From Planctomycetaceae bacterium (GTDB lineage: Bacteria > Planctomycetota > Planctomycetia > Planctomycetales > Planctomycetaceae): a DNA stretch of 39,645 nt. Position numbers and translations under genes: made by a program. The stretch lies in NCBI GenBank assembly GCA_021732415.1, contig JAKFVC010000012.1:1-39645 (forward strand). The letters run 5' to 3'. Below are positions 9,361-18,572 of the stretch, piece after piece (position 1 is the stretch's first letter; each line of letters begins with the position of its first letter). The notes under the pieces are model-generated. The model was not told the DNA's origin and did not search any database. It worked only from the letters and a program-made list of their open reading frames with translations.

Positions 9361-11286
9361 CTAACGGATGATTCGCGGAAACTGTCGCATCTGCAGAGTC
9401 GAGTTCTCGCCAGCGGATTCGGGCAGCGCTGCCCATCCCAAGACCACGGCCGCCTCACCGGGGATCCGCCAGCCTGCATCCTCGGTGATGATTTCTGCCG
9501 CGCCGTGGCCGTCATATTGAGGTCCCTCAGTAGAGAGAAGTGTCTGCCATTGCGTCCCTGCCGGCGGGGCCAATAAGGGTTCCGGCAGGCTCGACAAATG
9601 AAGGTCGCGACCGAGATTAACGATTAATAGACGGTCGTCACCTTCGGCTTCGAAGTAGCGCAGTACGAAGGCGTCGGTCCCGAGCACCGCACCATCCACG
9701 CCGCGCGGAAGTTGGGCACGAAATGCAGCCTCGGTTCGTCGCAACTTGAGCAAATCCTTGGTGAGTTGATAGGCCGGTGCATGAGATTCACGCTCGGACA
9801 AATCCAGCTTGCAACGGTCAAATGTTTGCCGGTCATCAGGTCGCGCAAACGTGGAATCCATGCGGCCGTCCTTCAAGCTCTCAAATTGCTTGAGGAATTC
9901 ACAGCGTCCCTGAGCGACCATTTCGGCCAGTTCCCCATCGTGATCGGCGAAATAGAAGAAGGGACTCGACGCGGCAAATTCCTGTCCCTGGAACAGCATG
10001 GGCGTTCCGGGTGTCAGCAGAGTGAGCGCGACAAGTGCCCGATAGCGGCCGGGGTTGCCGAGCAAGTGCCCGCGCAAGCCACGCGCTGAATTGGCGATCT
10101 GATCGTGATTCTGCAGGTAGTTGATATAGGCCGCAGGTGGCAGGTTCAGGCCCGGAGTTCCTCGTCCTTTTTGTTGCCAGGAATACCATTGGCCCTGGTA
10201 CAGGTAGCCATATTTCGTCGCCGAAATTAACTCCTGTGGCGTCCCCTTGTAGTCGGTGTAGTAGGCCTCGTTATGTCCCGTGAGTGCGACCATGGCCGTG
10301 TGATGAAAATCGTCATTCCAGAGCCCGTCGAGACCATAGCCCCCGGCCACTGCCGCGCGGCACAGTTCGCTATGCTGGGGCTCGTTTTCATTGACCAGAA
10401 CGACTTGACGACCGCGGGCCGCGGTGCGAACGGCCTCGCCAATTTGCGTCAGAATGTGTGAGTCAGGCGGGGCCTCGTCATAGATGTTCTGTGTCGCGTC
10501 CAACCGCAAACCGTCCAGGTGATACTCGTCAATCCAGTAGGCCGCATTCGTCAGGAAGAATTCCCGCACAGCGCTGCAGCCTGGACCGTCGAAATTCAGG
10601 GCTGGTCCCCAATCGGTCGAATAACGGTCGGTGAAATAGCTCTTGGCGAATTGTCCCAGGTAGTTTCCATCGGGCCCCAGATGGTTATAAACAACATCCA
10701 GCAGCACCGAGATTCCCAAGGCATGGGCCGTGTCGACAAACATTCGGAACTCCTCAGGCGTGCCATACAGACGGGTCGGCGCAAACAGGTTCACGCCGTC
10801 ATATCCCCAGCCAAACTCACCCGCAAAATCGGCGACCGGCATAACTTCCACGCAGTTGATGCCGATCTCTGCCAGCTCTTGGAGTTCTCGCGTCGCGGCG
10901 GCCCAGGTTCCCTCTGGTGTGAATGTTCCGATGTGTAGTTCGTAAATGACGAGACCAATGAGCCCATGCCCCGGCCATGCGGAATCAGTCCAGGCAAACT
11001 GGTGGGGATCGATGACCTGCGATGGGCCGTGGGGACCGTTCGGCTGGAACCGCGATGCCGGATCAGGAAACGCTTCCCCCTGGTCAAGCTGAATGCGATA
11101 GAGCGCGCCCTGTGCGATTCCGGTCTGGAGTCCCGAAAAATAGCCGTTTCCTTCGGGCTTCAATCGCAGCGCCGCACGCCCGTCGATAACGATGGCAGCC
11201 TCCTGTCGTTCGGGTGCCCAGACGCGAAAATGCACACCGTCGGATACAGGCTCTGCGCCTATCGGATATCGCCGTCGCTCACTCAT
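9361..11286 (-). CDS. treZ: Malto-oligosyltrehalose trehalohydrolase
   Basis: TreZ releases trehalose from maltooligosyltrehalose made by TreY. From the chosen start the protein is 641 aa: an N-terminal beta-sandwich (about 5-90, with VHFRVWAPERQEAAIVIDG), a GH13 barrel with YNHLGPDGNYL, nucleophile D263 (DGLRLDA), acid/base E300 (LVNENE) and D395 (QNHDQ), and a C-terminal beta domain. An in-frame ATG exists 162 bp upstream (11448), but the added residues are Arg-rich and unlike the family. The ATG at 11286 has AGGAG seven bases before it and begins MSERRRYPIGAEP, as TreZ proteins do. It is the first gene of the leftward set, and treY and glgX are read in the opposite direction. Confidence 0.93.
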   Translation of the reverse strand: MSERRRYPIGAEPVSDGVHFRVWAPERQEAAIVIDGRAALRLKPEGNGYFSGLQTGIAQGALYRIQLDQGEAFPDPASRFQPNGPHGPSQVIDPHQFAWTDSAWPGHGLIGLVIYELHIGTFTPEGTWAAATRELQELAEIGINCVEVMPVADFAGEFGWGYDGVNLFAPTRLYGTPEEFRMFVDTAHALGISVLLDVVYNHLGPDGNYLGQFAKSYFTDRYSTDWGPALNFDGPGCSAVREFFLTNAAYWIDEYHLDGLRLDATQNIYDEAPPDSHILTQIGEAVRTAARGRQVVLVNENEPQHSELCRAAVAGGYGLDGLWNDDFHHTAMVALTGHNEAYYTDYKGTPQELISATKYGYLYQGQWYSWQQKGRGTPGLNLPPAAYINYLQNHDQIANSARGLRGHLLGNPGRYRALVALTLLTPGTPMLFQGQEFAASSPFFYFADHDGELAEMVAQGRCEFLKQFESLKDGRMDSTFARPDDRQTFDRCKLDLSERESHAPAYQLTKDLLKLRRTEAAFRAQLPRGVDGAVLGTDAFVLRYFEAEGDDRLLIVNLGRDLHLSSLPEPLLAPPAGTQWQTLLSTEGPQYDGHGAAEIITEDAGWRIPGEAAVVLGWAALPESAGENSTLQMRQFPRIIR

Positions 11287-11730
11287 CAAATGCTCCTGCA
11301 GACAAAGATCAATTCGCCACCTGAAGAGCAATTCGCGTGCCCTATGTCCACGGGCAGCGGCAAACGGCCGTTTCCGCGTGTGCCGTCGCAAATCAGATAA
11401 AGCGGGCCTTGTTGATCTGATTGCGCTCAACGCGTCTGTGAACTCCAAACGTTCACAGCGAACGATTTGCGATCAAGACTGACTGACTCTAGTCGCTGGC
11501 TTCGTAAGGAGATGCGCATCGCCGGCGATCATTGGAACGCTGGCCATTCCGAGGCCGAAATCACGTCTTCCACGGCCATGCAAAGGTGAAATGCGGGCTC
11601 TCACGATGTCGAAGCACGTGGTAAATCGCATACGAAATGTTGCCGCGGGCCACGGAATGCCATTTGCTCTTTCCGTTTGCGACACGCTCGAGACCAAGAT
11701 CGACTCACGCCTAGAAATTTAGGAATCAAC
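11287..11730. promoter_or_regulatory. Divergent control region of the trehalose/glucan cluster
   Basis: These 444 bp separate treZ (leftward) and glgX (rightward) and should contain the promoters for both gene sets. No gene is supported here. A perfect 8-bp inverted repeat, CTGTGAAC (11436-11443) and GTTCACAG (11451-11458), with a 7-nt spacer looks like a regulator site. A second small dyad, CCTAGAAATTTAGG (11710-11723), overlaps the glgX ribosome binding site and could modulate its access. I could not pick out convincing -35/-10 pairs. Confidence 0.45.
11436..11458. promoter_or_regulatory. Candidate operator: perfect 8-bp inverted repeat, 7-nt spacer
   Basis: CTGTGAAC-N7-GTTCACAG lies 150 bp upstream of treZ and 273 bp upstream of glgX. 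Dyads of this size are typical of dimeric regulators, and a single site between divergent sets could control both. No regulator gene sits beside it, so the cognate protein is unknown. Confidence 0.35.
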
Positions 11731-13935
11731 ATGCGTATGTGGCCGGGCTGCCCTTACCCACTTGGGGCCAGTTGGGACGGAAGCGGAGTCAACTTCGCCT
11801 TGTTTTCGGAGAATGCCACCAAGGTGGAGCTGTGCCTGTTCGATTCGCCGGATTCGACTCAGGAAAGTCAACGCATCCCGTTTGTGGAAGTGACCGACCA
11901 GGTGTGGCACGCCTATTTCCCGGAGTTGCTTCCCGGGCAAATCTACGGCTACCGAGTCCATGGTCCATATGATCCCGAGCATGGTCATCGGTTCAATCCG
12001 AACAAGGTGGTCCTGGATCCTTATGCGAAGCTGCTCGCTCGCGGAGTCCGCTGGGATAACAGCCTGTTCGGCTACAACATTGGTGAGGACGACCGCACAT
12101 TTAATGCGGACGACAGCGCGGCATTCGCCCCCCTGGCTGTTGTTGTCGACACAGCTTTTACATGGGGCGATGACCGTCCGCCGCGGACTCCGTGGCACAA
12201 AACGTTGATTTACGAAGCCCATGTGAAAGGGCTGACGATGCGCCATCCCGGCGTTCCTGAGGAGCTACGTGGGACGTACGCCGGACTGGCCAGCGAAGCG
12301 GTCATTAAGCACCTGCAGGATTTGAATATCACCGCTCTCGAGATTCTTCCCGTGCATCAGAGTCTTACCGATCGCCATCTGGCCGAACAAGGGAAGTCGA
12401 ACTACTGGGGTTATAACACGCTGAATTTCTTCGCCCCGCAATACAGCTACGATGCCAAGAGCAACTCGCTGAGTCCGATGGATGAGTTCCGCATGATGGT
12501 TCGGTCGCTGCACGTGGCGGGGATCGAGGTCATCGTGGATGTGGTCTACAACCATACGTGCGAGGGCAACCAGTGCGGTCCGACCTTGTCGTGGCGCGGT
12601 ATCGACAACGCCGCCTACTATCGCTTGGCGGGAGATCAGCGGTACTACATGGACTTCACCGGTTGCGGCAACACGCTCAATATGCAGCACCCCAAGGTCC
12701 TGCAATTGATCATGGATTCGTTACGGTACTATGTGACCGAAATGCACGTTGACGGATTCCGCTTTGATCTGGCTAGTACGCTGGCTCGAGAACTGTTCGA
12801 AGTGAACAAGCTGGGAGCGTTCTTTGACATCATCCATCAGGACCCGATTCTGTCGAAAGTCAAGCTGATCGCCGAACCGTGGGATGTCGGTCCCGGTGGC
12901 TATCAAGTCGGTAACTTTCCCCCGGGTTGGACCGAATGGAATGGACGTTATCGCGATTGCGTCCGCAAGTACTGGAAGGGGGACGGCGGGACGGTGGCGG
13001 AATTGGCGACTCGCCTGTGCGGATCCAGCGATATGTATGAGCGGAGTGGCCGCAAACCGTATGCGAGCATTAATTTTGTGACCTGCCATGATGGTTTCAC
13101 GCTCGCCGATCTCGTCAGCTACAACGAGAAACATAACGATGCGAACGGCGAAGAGAACCGGGATGGTTGCAGCAACAACGACTCCTGGAATTGCGGCGTC
13201 GAAGGTCCGACTGATGATCCAGGAATCAAGGCCATCCGTTTACGTCAACGTAAGAACCTGATGGCCACGCTGCTGATGTCGCAGGGGGTGCCAATGATTC
13301 TCGGCGGAGATGAACTCGGTCATACTCAGCAAGGCAACAACAACACCTATTGCCAGGATAACGAGCTAAGCTGGCTGAACTGGGAATTGGATGCAGAAGG
13401 ACAGGAGTTCCTGGAGTTCGTCAAATCTGTCACCCGGATCTGTACCGAGCAACCCGTGCTGCAGCGGCGAACTTTTTTCCAAGGCCGCTCCATCCGTGGC
13501 GACGGCGTGCAGGATGTCACCTGGTTCAACTGCTTCGGCAAAGACATGACCGACGATGATTGGGCCGGTTTTGTCCGCTGTATCGGAATGCGGCTGGCAG
13601 GTGATCTCATCGATGAATCGGGTTCGCAAGGGGAAGAGATTCTCGGCGACACCCTGCTGTTGCTGATGAATGCGCATCACGAGCCGCTGCCATTCGTCCT
13701 GCCGGTCCTGAGTGATGGGCAACACTGGGAACTCTTGTTTGATACCTCGACGTGTGATCTCGACAGCGAGCTAAAAGACGAGGGATATAAATATCCGTTA
13801 AAAGAACGCTCGATGGCCCTCTTCCGTACGACCACTCCTGAGGCCGCACAATCGCGGATCACTGCGATCCAAGCAGACGTGATTCGTCAAGATTCTCGTC
13901 GTCGCGGACCGCCGCTGGCGGGGGTTACCCGATGA
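11731..13935 (+). CDS. glgX: Glycogen debranching enzyme GlgX/TreX (isoamylase type)
   Basis: The 734-aa GH13_11 protein cleaves alpha-1,6 branches of glycogen and frees linear maltodextrins for TreY. It has an N-terminal CBM48-like domain (about 1-150, RMWPGCPYPLGASWDGSGVN), then the barrel with VVYNHTCEGN, nucleophile D346 (DGFRFDL), acid/base E382 (LIAEPWD) and D454 (VTCHDGF), and a C-terminal beta domain. An in-frame ATG 54 bp upstream is possible, but the ATG at 11731 has AGGA seven bases before it and matches the family start. Its stop overlaps the treY start by four bases (ATGA), so the two are translationally coupled, which argues for a TreX role in trehalose synthesis rather than general glycogen breakdown. 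Confidence 0.95.
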   Translation: MRMWPGCPYPLGASWDGSGVNFALFSENATKVELCLFDSPDSTQESQRIPFVEVTDQVWHAYFPELLPGQIYGYRVHGPYDPEHGHRFNPNKVVLDPYAKLLARGVRWDNSLFGYNIGEDDRTFNADDSAAFAPLAVVVDTAFTWGDDRPPRTPWHKTLIYEAHVKGLTMRHPGVPEELRGTYAGLASEAVIKHLQDLNITALEILPVHQSLTDRHLAEQGKSNYWGYNTLNFFAPQYSYDAKSNSLSPMDEFRMMVRSLHVAGIEVIVDVVYNHTCEGNQCGPTLSWRGIDNAAYYRLAGDQRYYMDFTGCGNTLNMQHPKVLQLIMDSLRYYVTEMHVDGFRFDLASTLARELFEVNKLGAFFDIIHQDPILSKVKLIAEPWDVGPGGYQVGNFPPGWTEWNGRYRDCVRKYWKGDGGTVAELATRLCGSSDMYERSGRKPYASINFVTCHDGFTLADLVSYNEKHNDANGEENRDGCSNNDSWNCGVEGPTDDPGIKAIRLRQRKNLMATLLMSQGVPMILGGDELGHTQQGNNNTYCQDNELSWLNWELDAEGQEFLEFVKSVTRICTEQPVLQRRTFFQGRSIRGDGVQDVTWFNCFGKDMTDDDWAGFVRCIGMRLAGDLIDESGSQGEEILGDTLLLLMNAHHEPLPFVLPVLSDGQHWELLFDTSTCDLDSELKDEGYKYPLKERSMALFRTTTPEAAQSRITAIQADVIRQDSRRRGPPLAGVTR

Positions 13936-16900
13936 CTGTCCCGGCCGAGAATCCGATCGCTCGCCTGGTGGACGAGGCGATCGCTTCGGCGACCGCGCGC
14001 CGGCAGGTCCCGACCAGTACGTACCGGCTGCAGATGCATGCGCAGTTTACGTTGCAAGATGCACTGCGCATCGTGCCGTATCTGGATCGACTGGGGATTT
14101 CCCATTTGTATGTCTCGTCGTTGTTGACGGCACGCCCCGGAAGTTTACATGGCTATGATGTCGTCGATCACTCGCATCTGAATCCCGAATTGGGAACGGA
14201 AGACGATCTGGCGACTCTTGTCGCCGAGTTGCGTCGGCGGCATATGGGCCTGCTGCTGGATGTCGTCCCGAATCATATGTGGATTGGGGCCGCCAATCAT
14301 TGGTGGATGGATGTCCTGGAGAATGGTCCGGCGTCGCGCTATGCGGGATATTTCGACATCGCCTGGAGTGATCATCCGCGGGAGCGATTGCGAGGAAAAG
14401 TTCTGTTGCCCATCCTGACCGAACCCTATGGCCAGGTGATCAAAGCCGGGCGACTCCGGCCGTTTTTTGATAACGGCAGCTTCGGCGTGACCATTGACGA
14501 CACGCGACTGCCACTGGATCCGCGGACCTATGGGACATTGCTCAATCCGATCCTGGAGTCATATCGAGCAGAAGCCGGCCCGGATGCGACTGGGGTCCTG
14601 GAATTGCAAAGCATCACCAGTGCCGTCCGGCATTTGCCGCCACGCGACGATCCAGACGCCATCCACAAAGAAGAAGGTTTAGCAGAATGCCTGGTCATTA
14701 AACGCCGTTTACGAGATCTGGTTGAGTCTGAACCAGGAATTGCGACCCATATCGACAAAGTCGTGCAGGAACTGGGTGGTTCTCTGCACGATGCGGCGAA
14801 TTTCAAAGCATTAGTGGAACTGCTGGAAGCCCAAGCCTATCGCCCCTGTTTCTGGCGTGTGGCGCTCGATGAGATCAATTACCGTCGCTTCTTCGATGTG
14901 AATGATCTGGCTGCGTTGAGTGCCGAGCGCGAAGACGTCTTCCAAGTGACGCATGCCAAGCCTTTGGAATGGCTGCAGCGTCAATTCGCGGACGGATTAC
15001 GCATCGATCATGTCGATGGCTTGCTCGACCCCGAACAATATCTCGCCCGGTTGCAGCGGGCGCATTTGCTGGGATGTGCAAAAACTCTGTTAGAGTTGGA
15101 TCCGGATCGTTTTCCCGGTATCGTCTGGGCCGAGTCAGCGTCGGCGATTAACAGCCAGTTGATTGAGTCTTCCCCCCAGGCACAGCCGGCCTACGTCGTC
15201 GTCGAAAAAATTCTTGGGCCGCGCGAGTCGCTACCCTCGACTTGGGCCTGCGATGGTACGACAGGCTACGAGTTCTTGAATGAAGTCAATGGACTGTTCG
15301 TGGACTTCGATCAAGCCGGCAACATCACCGCAGTTTATCAACATTTTACGGGATTGACAGACTCGTTCGATCATCTAGCATATGAGAAGAAGCTGCAGAT
15401 ATTGCGTTCGCTGCTGGCCAGCGAACTGCATGTGCTGGCACATCGCTTGGATCGTCTCGCCCAAGACGGCTGGTGGTCGCGCGACTTTACCTTAAACACG
15501 CTGCGACATGCCCTCGAAGAGATCATCGCGTGCTTTCCGGTCTACCGAAGTTATGTCGCCCAGGAAGCCGGCGCGATGGATCGGATCACGGTGCTCAGGG
15601 CGGCTCGTCGGGCCCGTGCGATGAGTCCGTTGCTGGGTCGCGAAGTCTTCAACTTCATCTGCGATACGCTATTGCTCAAGGATCCGCCGGATGGGCCCCC
15701 CTCAGAAGAGTATCGTGCTGCGCAACGTCAATTTGCTGGAAAGTTTCAGCAACTGACTTCCCCTGTGATGGCGAAAGGGGTTGAGGACACCGCGCTCTAT
15801 ATTTATGACCGCCTCGTATCACTGAATGAAGTGGGAGGCGAGCCTAGTCACTTTGGTCGTTCTCCAACCGCATTGCATAGCTTCTTGTCTAACCGCGCGC
15901 AGAAGTCGCCCGGCGGCCTGTCGCCATTATCCACGCACGATACGAAGCGCGGCGAAGACGTGCGAGCTCGCCTGAATGTCCTGTCGGAGATTCCAGAGGG
16001 GTGGCGCGGTCGTCTCGAATTGTGGCGACGGCTCAATCTGAAGCATAAAGTCGAAATCGAAGAGGGACTAATTGCTCCGGATGCGAATGAGGAATATCTG
16101 CTCTATCAAACATTAATCGGGACATTGCTCTGCGAAGCGGATGCCCGTTGTCCGAATGAAACCTACATCCAGCGCATTCAAGCCTACATGACCAAAGCGG
16201 TCCGCGAGGCCAAGGTTCATTCGAGCTGGATCAATCCTGCCGACGACTATGATGCCGGTGTGTCGAAGTTCATCGGAACGATTCTCAACGAGGAATCTGC
16301 TCCCGAATTTATTGCAGACTGGCGAGAGTTTACGGCACGCGTTCATACCCTGGGGCACATCAATTCTCTGGCCCAGACATTAATTCGTTGCACGGCTCCC
16401 GGAATTCCCGATACCTACCAGGGGACAGAGGTCTGGGACTATAGTTTAGTGGATCCTGATAATCGTCGGCCGGTGGATTATGAGGCGCGAATCGCGATGC
16501 TCGAAAAATTAGAAGCGGTCGGATCGCAACCGCCGGAAGGAAGGATCGCGTCGTTGATAGCTGACGGGGATTCCGGTGCGGTCAAGATGTTCGTAACGGC
16601 TCAAGCACTACGGTTGCGACGTGATCGCCCCGACTTGTTCGCAAACAACAATTACGCGGCCTTGGATGTGACAGGATCGCATGCGAACAATCTGTTTGCA
16701 TTTCTCCGAGCCTGCCCCACGGGCGCTGCCCTCGTCGTTGTACCGCGTCTGATTGCTGCGTTAGAAGATGGTGCAAAACACGTCGCGGAACTCAAGGTGT
16801 CGTTGGACGCCGTTGTCAACGTACCGCCCGATTGGGCAAACAATACATGGAAGAACTTATTGACCGGTGAAGAAGTGATCTGCAATTCTGGTTGTGTGTC

Positions 16901-16952
16901 GGCGCAACAACTGTTTCGACACTTTCCCGTAGCGCTCCTAGTGACGAACTAG
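13932..16952 (+). CDS. treY: Maltooligosyltrehalose synthase
   Basis: TreY turns the reducing-end alpha-1,4 link of maltodextrins into an alpha,alpha-1,1 link, making the substrate of TreZ. The 1006-aa protein starts with the family-typical PTSTYRLQMHAQFTLQDA (about 27-44) and SSLLTARPGSLHGYDVVDH (62-80). Catalytic residues are visible as D359 in GLRIDHVDG and E425 in YVVVEKILG, with STHDTKRGEDVRARL near residue 660. It is at the long end of the family, which ranges from about 700 to over 900 aa; the extra length is spread over the barrel insertions. Its start codon overlaps the glgX stop as ATGA, and malQ follows 47 bp later in the same direction. Confidence 0.95.
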   Translation: MTVPAENPIARLVDEAIASATARRQVPTSTYRLQMHAQFTLQDALRIVPYLDRLGISHLYVSSLLTARPGSLHGYDVVDHSHLNPELGTEDDLATLVAELRRRHMGLLLDVVPNHMWIGAANHWWMDVLENGPASRYAGYFDIAWSDHPRERLRGKVLLPILTEPYGQVIKAGRLRPFFDNGSFGVTIDDTRLPLDPRTYGTLLNPILESYRAEAGPDATGVLELQSITSAVRHLPPRDDPDAIHKEEGLAECLVIKRRLRDLVESEPGIATHIDKVVQELGGSLHDAANFKALVELLEAQAYRPCFWRVALDEINYRRFFDVNDLAALSAEREDVFQVTHAKPLEWLQRQFADGLRIDHVDGLLDPEQYLARLQRAHLLGCAKTLLELDPDRFPGIVWAESASAINSQLIESSPQAQPAYVVVEKILGPRESLPSTWACDGTTGYEFLNEVNGLFVDFDQAGNITAVYQHFTGLTDSFDHLAYEKKLQILRSLLASELHVLAHRLDRLAQDGWWSRDFTLNTLRHALEEIIACFPVYRSYVAQEAGAMDRITVLRAARRARAMSPLLGREVFNFICDTLLLKDPPDGPPSEEYRAAQRQFAGKFQQLTSPVMAKGVEDTALYIYDRLVSLNEVGGEPSHFGRSPTALHSFLSNRAQKSPGGLSPLSTHDTKRGEDVRARLNVLSEIPEGWRGRLELWRRLNLKHKVEIEEGLIAPDANEEYLLYQTLIGTLLCEADARCPNETYIQRIQAYMTKAVREAKVHSSWINPADDYDAGVSKFIGTILNEESAPEFIADWREFTARVHTLGHINSLAQTLIRCTAPGIPDTYQGTEVWDYSLVDPDNRRPVDYEARIAMLEKLEAVGSQPPEGRIASLIADGDSGAVKMFVTAQALRLRRDRPDLFANNNYAALDVTGSHANNLFAFLRACPTGAALVVVPRLIAALEDGAKHVAELKVSLDAVVNVPPDWANNTWKNLLTGEEVICNSGCVSAQQLFRHFPVALLVTN

Positions 16953-16999
16953 AGTCCGTACGGAAGATTTATAAGTAGGAACTGGAAGCTTGACGTCGT

Positions 17000-18514
17000 A
17001 TGGATATCTCACCTTTTCCCGAAGGCTACCGCGGTTCAGGCTTGCTGTTGCACGTGACGTCACTTCCTACCCGCTACGGAATCGGCGACTTCGGGCCATC
17101 AGCCCTCACTTGGATCGATCGGCTGGCTGCCGCGGGACAAAGCGTGTGGCAGGTGCTGCCATTAGGGCCGATGGGATTCGGCAACTCGCCCTATCAGCTT
17201 GTCTCGACATTCGCGGGTAGCGAATTTCTGATTAGTCCCGATCAACTGATCGCCGACGGCTTCTTATTATCGACGGAATGTGGAGGCCATTCCTTCCCGT
17301 TGAACCAGGTTGACTACGATGCCGTGAAGGACTTTAAAACGCAGCTTCTCGAAGGCGCGTGGCAGAGATTCAAGATTGACTCTGCAGCGGAAATGCGTGA
17401 GGCATTCAATGCATTTTGCCAGATTGAAGCCGAGTGGCTGGATGAATATGCGTTGTTTGTCTGCCTTCAAATGCGATTCAAGTCTGCATCGTTCCTGGAT
17501 TGGCCCGAAGCATTTGCGAAACGCGCTTCCGCGGTATTGGACGAGGCTCGACAAGATTTAGCGGAGCGAATCGACCGCGTCCGTTTTGGTCAGTTCTTAG
17601 TCTTTCGTCAGATGACCCGAGTGCGCCAATACGCGAAGTCGAAGGGCATCCAGTTGATTGGAGACATGCCGTTCTTTGCCGCGCCGAACTCCTGCGATGT
17701 CTGGGCGAATCCGGAGTTCTTCCTGCTGGACGAGCATTTGCGGTCGACATTCGTGGCCGGTGTTCCACCCGACTACTTTAGTCCGAAAGGACAGCATTGG
17801 GGGAATCCGATTTACAATTGGGAGGCGATGCGCGTGACGAAGTACGATTGGTGGATACGCCGCTTTCGGACTCTCCTGAAGAGTGTCGATATCGTCCGGT
17901 TGGATCACTTCCGGGCATTCGCCGCGGCTTGGCATATTCCAGCCTCCGCCAAATCTGCCAGGAAAGGGGAATGGCTGCCGGGGCCCGGTGCCGAGTTCTT
18001 CGAATTGATTCGCCAGGAGTTGGGATGTCTCCCCTTTTTGGCGGAAGACCTGGGGTTGATCACGCCGGATGTGAATGCGTTGCGAGACCAATTTCACCTG
18101 ACCGGCATGCGTGTGTTGCAGTTTGCGTTCGACGGCGATGCGCAGAACCCATTCCTGCCGCAGAACTATGATCATAATACTGTCGCCTATACTGCGACTC
18201 ACGACAACAATACGACTCGCGGCTGGTATGAGGAATTATCCAAGAAGGAGCGTCGGCTGGTCTTAAAGGGCCTGCAGCAACGCGACGTGAGAGCGGACGA
18301 AGTCGCTTCGGAAATGATCAGGCAGATCTGGGCGTCAACAGCGGCTCTCGCGGTGACGCCGTTTCAAGATGTGCTGAATCTTGGAACGGAACATCGGATG
18401 AATACGCCCGGCAGTGCCGAGGGGAACTGGACCTGGCGCTGTACTCCGGAAATGCTCGCTCCCGAGAACTTCGATTGGTTGCACGAATTGACGTCTTCTG
18501 CGAAGCGATGTTAG
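17000..18514 (+). CDS. malQ: 4-alpha-glucanotransferase (amylomaltase)
   Basis: The 504-aa GH77 enzyme transfers maltodextrin segments between chains, rebuilding long donors from the short glucans that TreY cannot use. Family marks are GSGLLLHVTSLPTRYGIGDFG (about 12-32), GNSPYQ (61-66), nucleophile D302 (VRLDHFRAF), acid/base E349 (FLAEDLG) and D402 (ATHDNNT). The length is standard for bacterial MalQ. The ribosome binding site is weak (GGAAG about 12 bases upstream), but the start MDISPFPEGYRGSG agrees with the family. It is the third gene of the rightward glucan set and converges with the AI-2E family gene, leaving 58 bp with no obvious terminator. Confidence 0.95.
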   Translation: MDISPFPEGYRGSGLLLHVTSLPTRYGIGDFGPSALTWIDRLAAAGQSVWQVLPLGPMGFGNSPYQLVSTFAGSEFLISPDQLIADGFLLSTECGGHSFPLNQVDYDAVKDFKTQLLEGAWQRFKIDSAAEMREAFNAFCQIEAEWLDEYALFVCLQMRFKSASFLDWPEAFAKRASAVLDEARQDLAERIDRVRFGQFLVFRQMTRVRQYAKSKGIQLIGDMPFFAAPNSCDVWANPEFFLLDEHLRSTFVAGVPPDYFSPKGQHWGNPIYNWEAMRVTKYDWWIRRFRTLLKSVDIVRLDHFRAFAAAWHIPASAKSARKGEWLPGPGAEFFELIRQELGCLPFLAEDLGLITPDVNALRDQFHLTGMRVLQFAFDGDAQNPFLPQNYDHNTVAYTATHDNNTTRGWYEELSKKERRLVLKGLQQRDVRADEVASEMIRQIWASTAALAVTPFQDVLNLGTEHRMNTPGSAEGNWTWRCTPEMLAPENFDWLHELTSSAKRC

Positions 18515-18572
18515 TTGCTGAAGGTGTCGAGACATTGCCTGGTCAGATCGCCGAGCAAGCGACGACACGCTC

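Noticed and set aside
11287-11448. N-terminal extension of TreZ from an upstream ATG
   Set aside because: The extra 54 residues are Arg-rich and unlike TreZ; a good ribosome binding site and family-like start exist at 11286.
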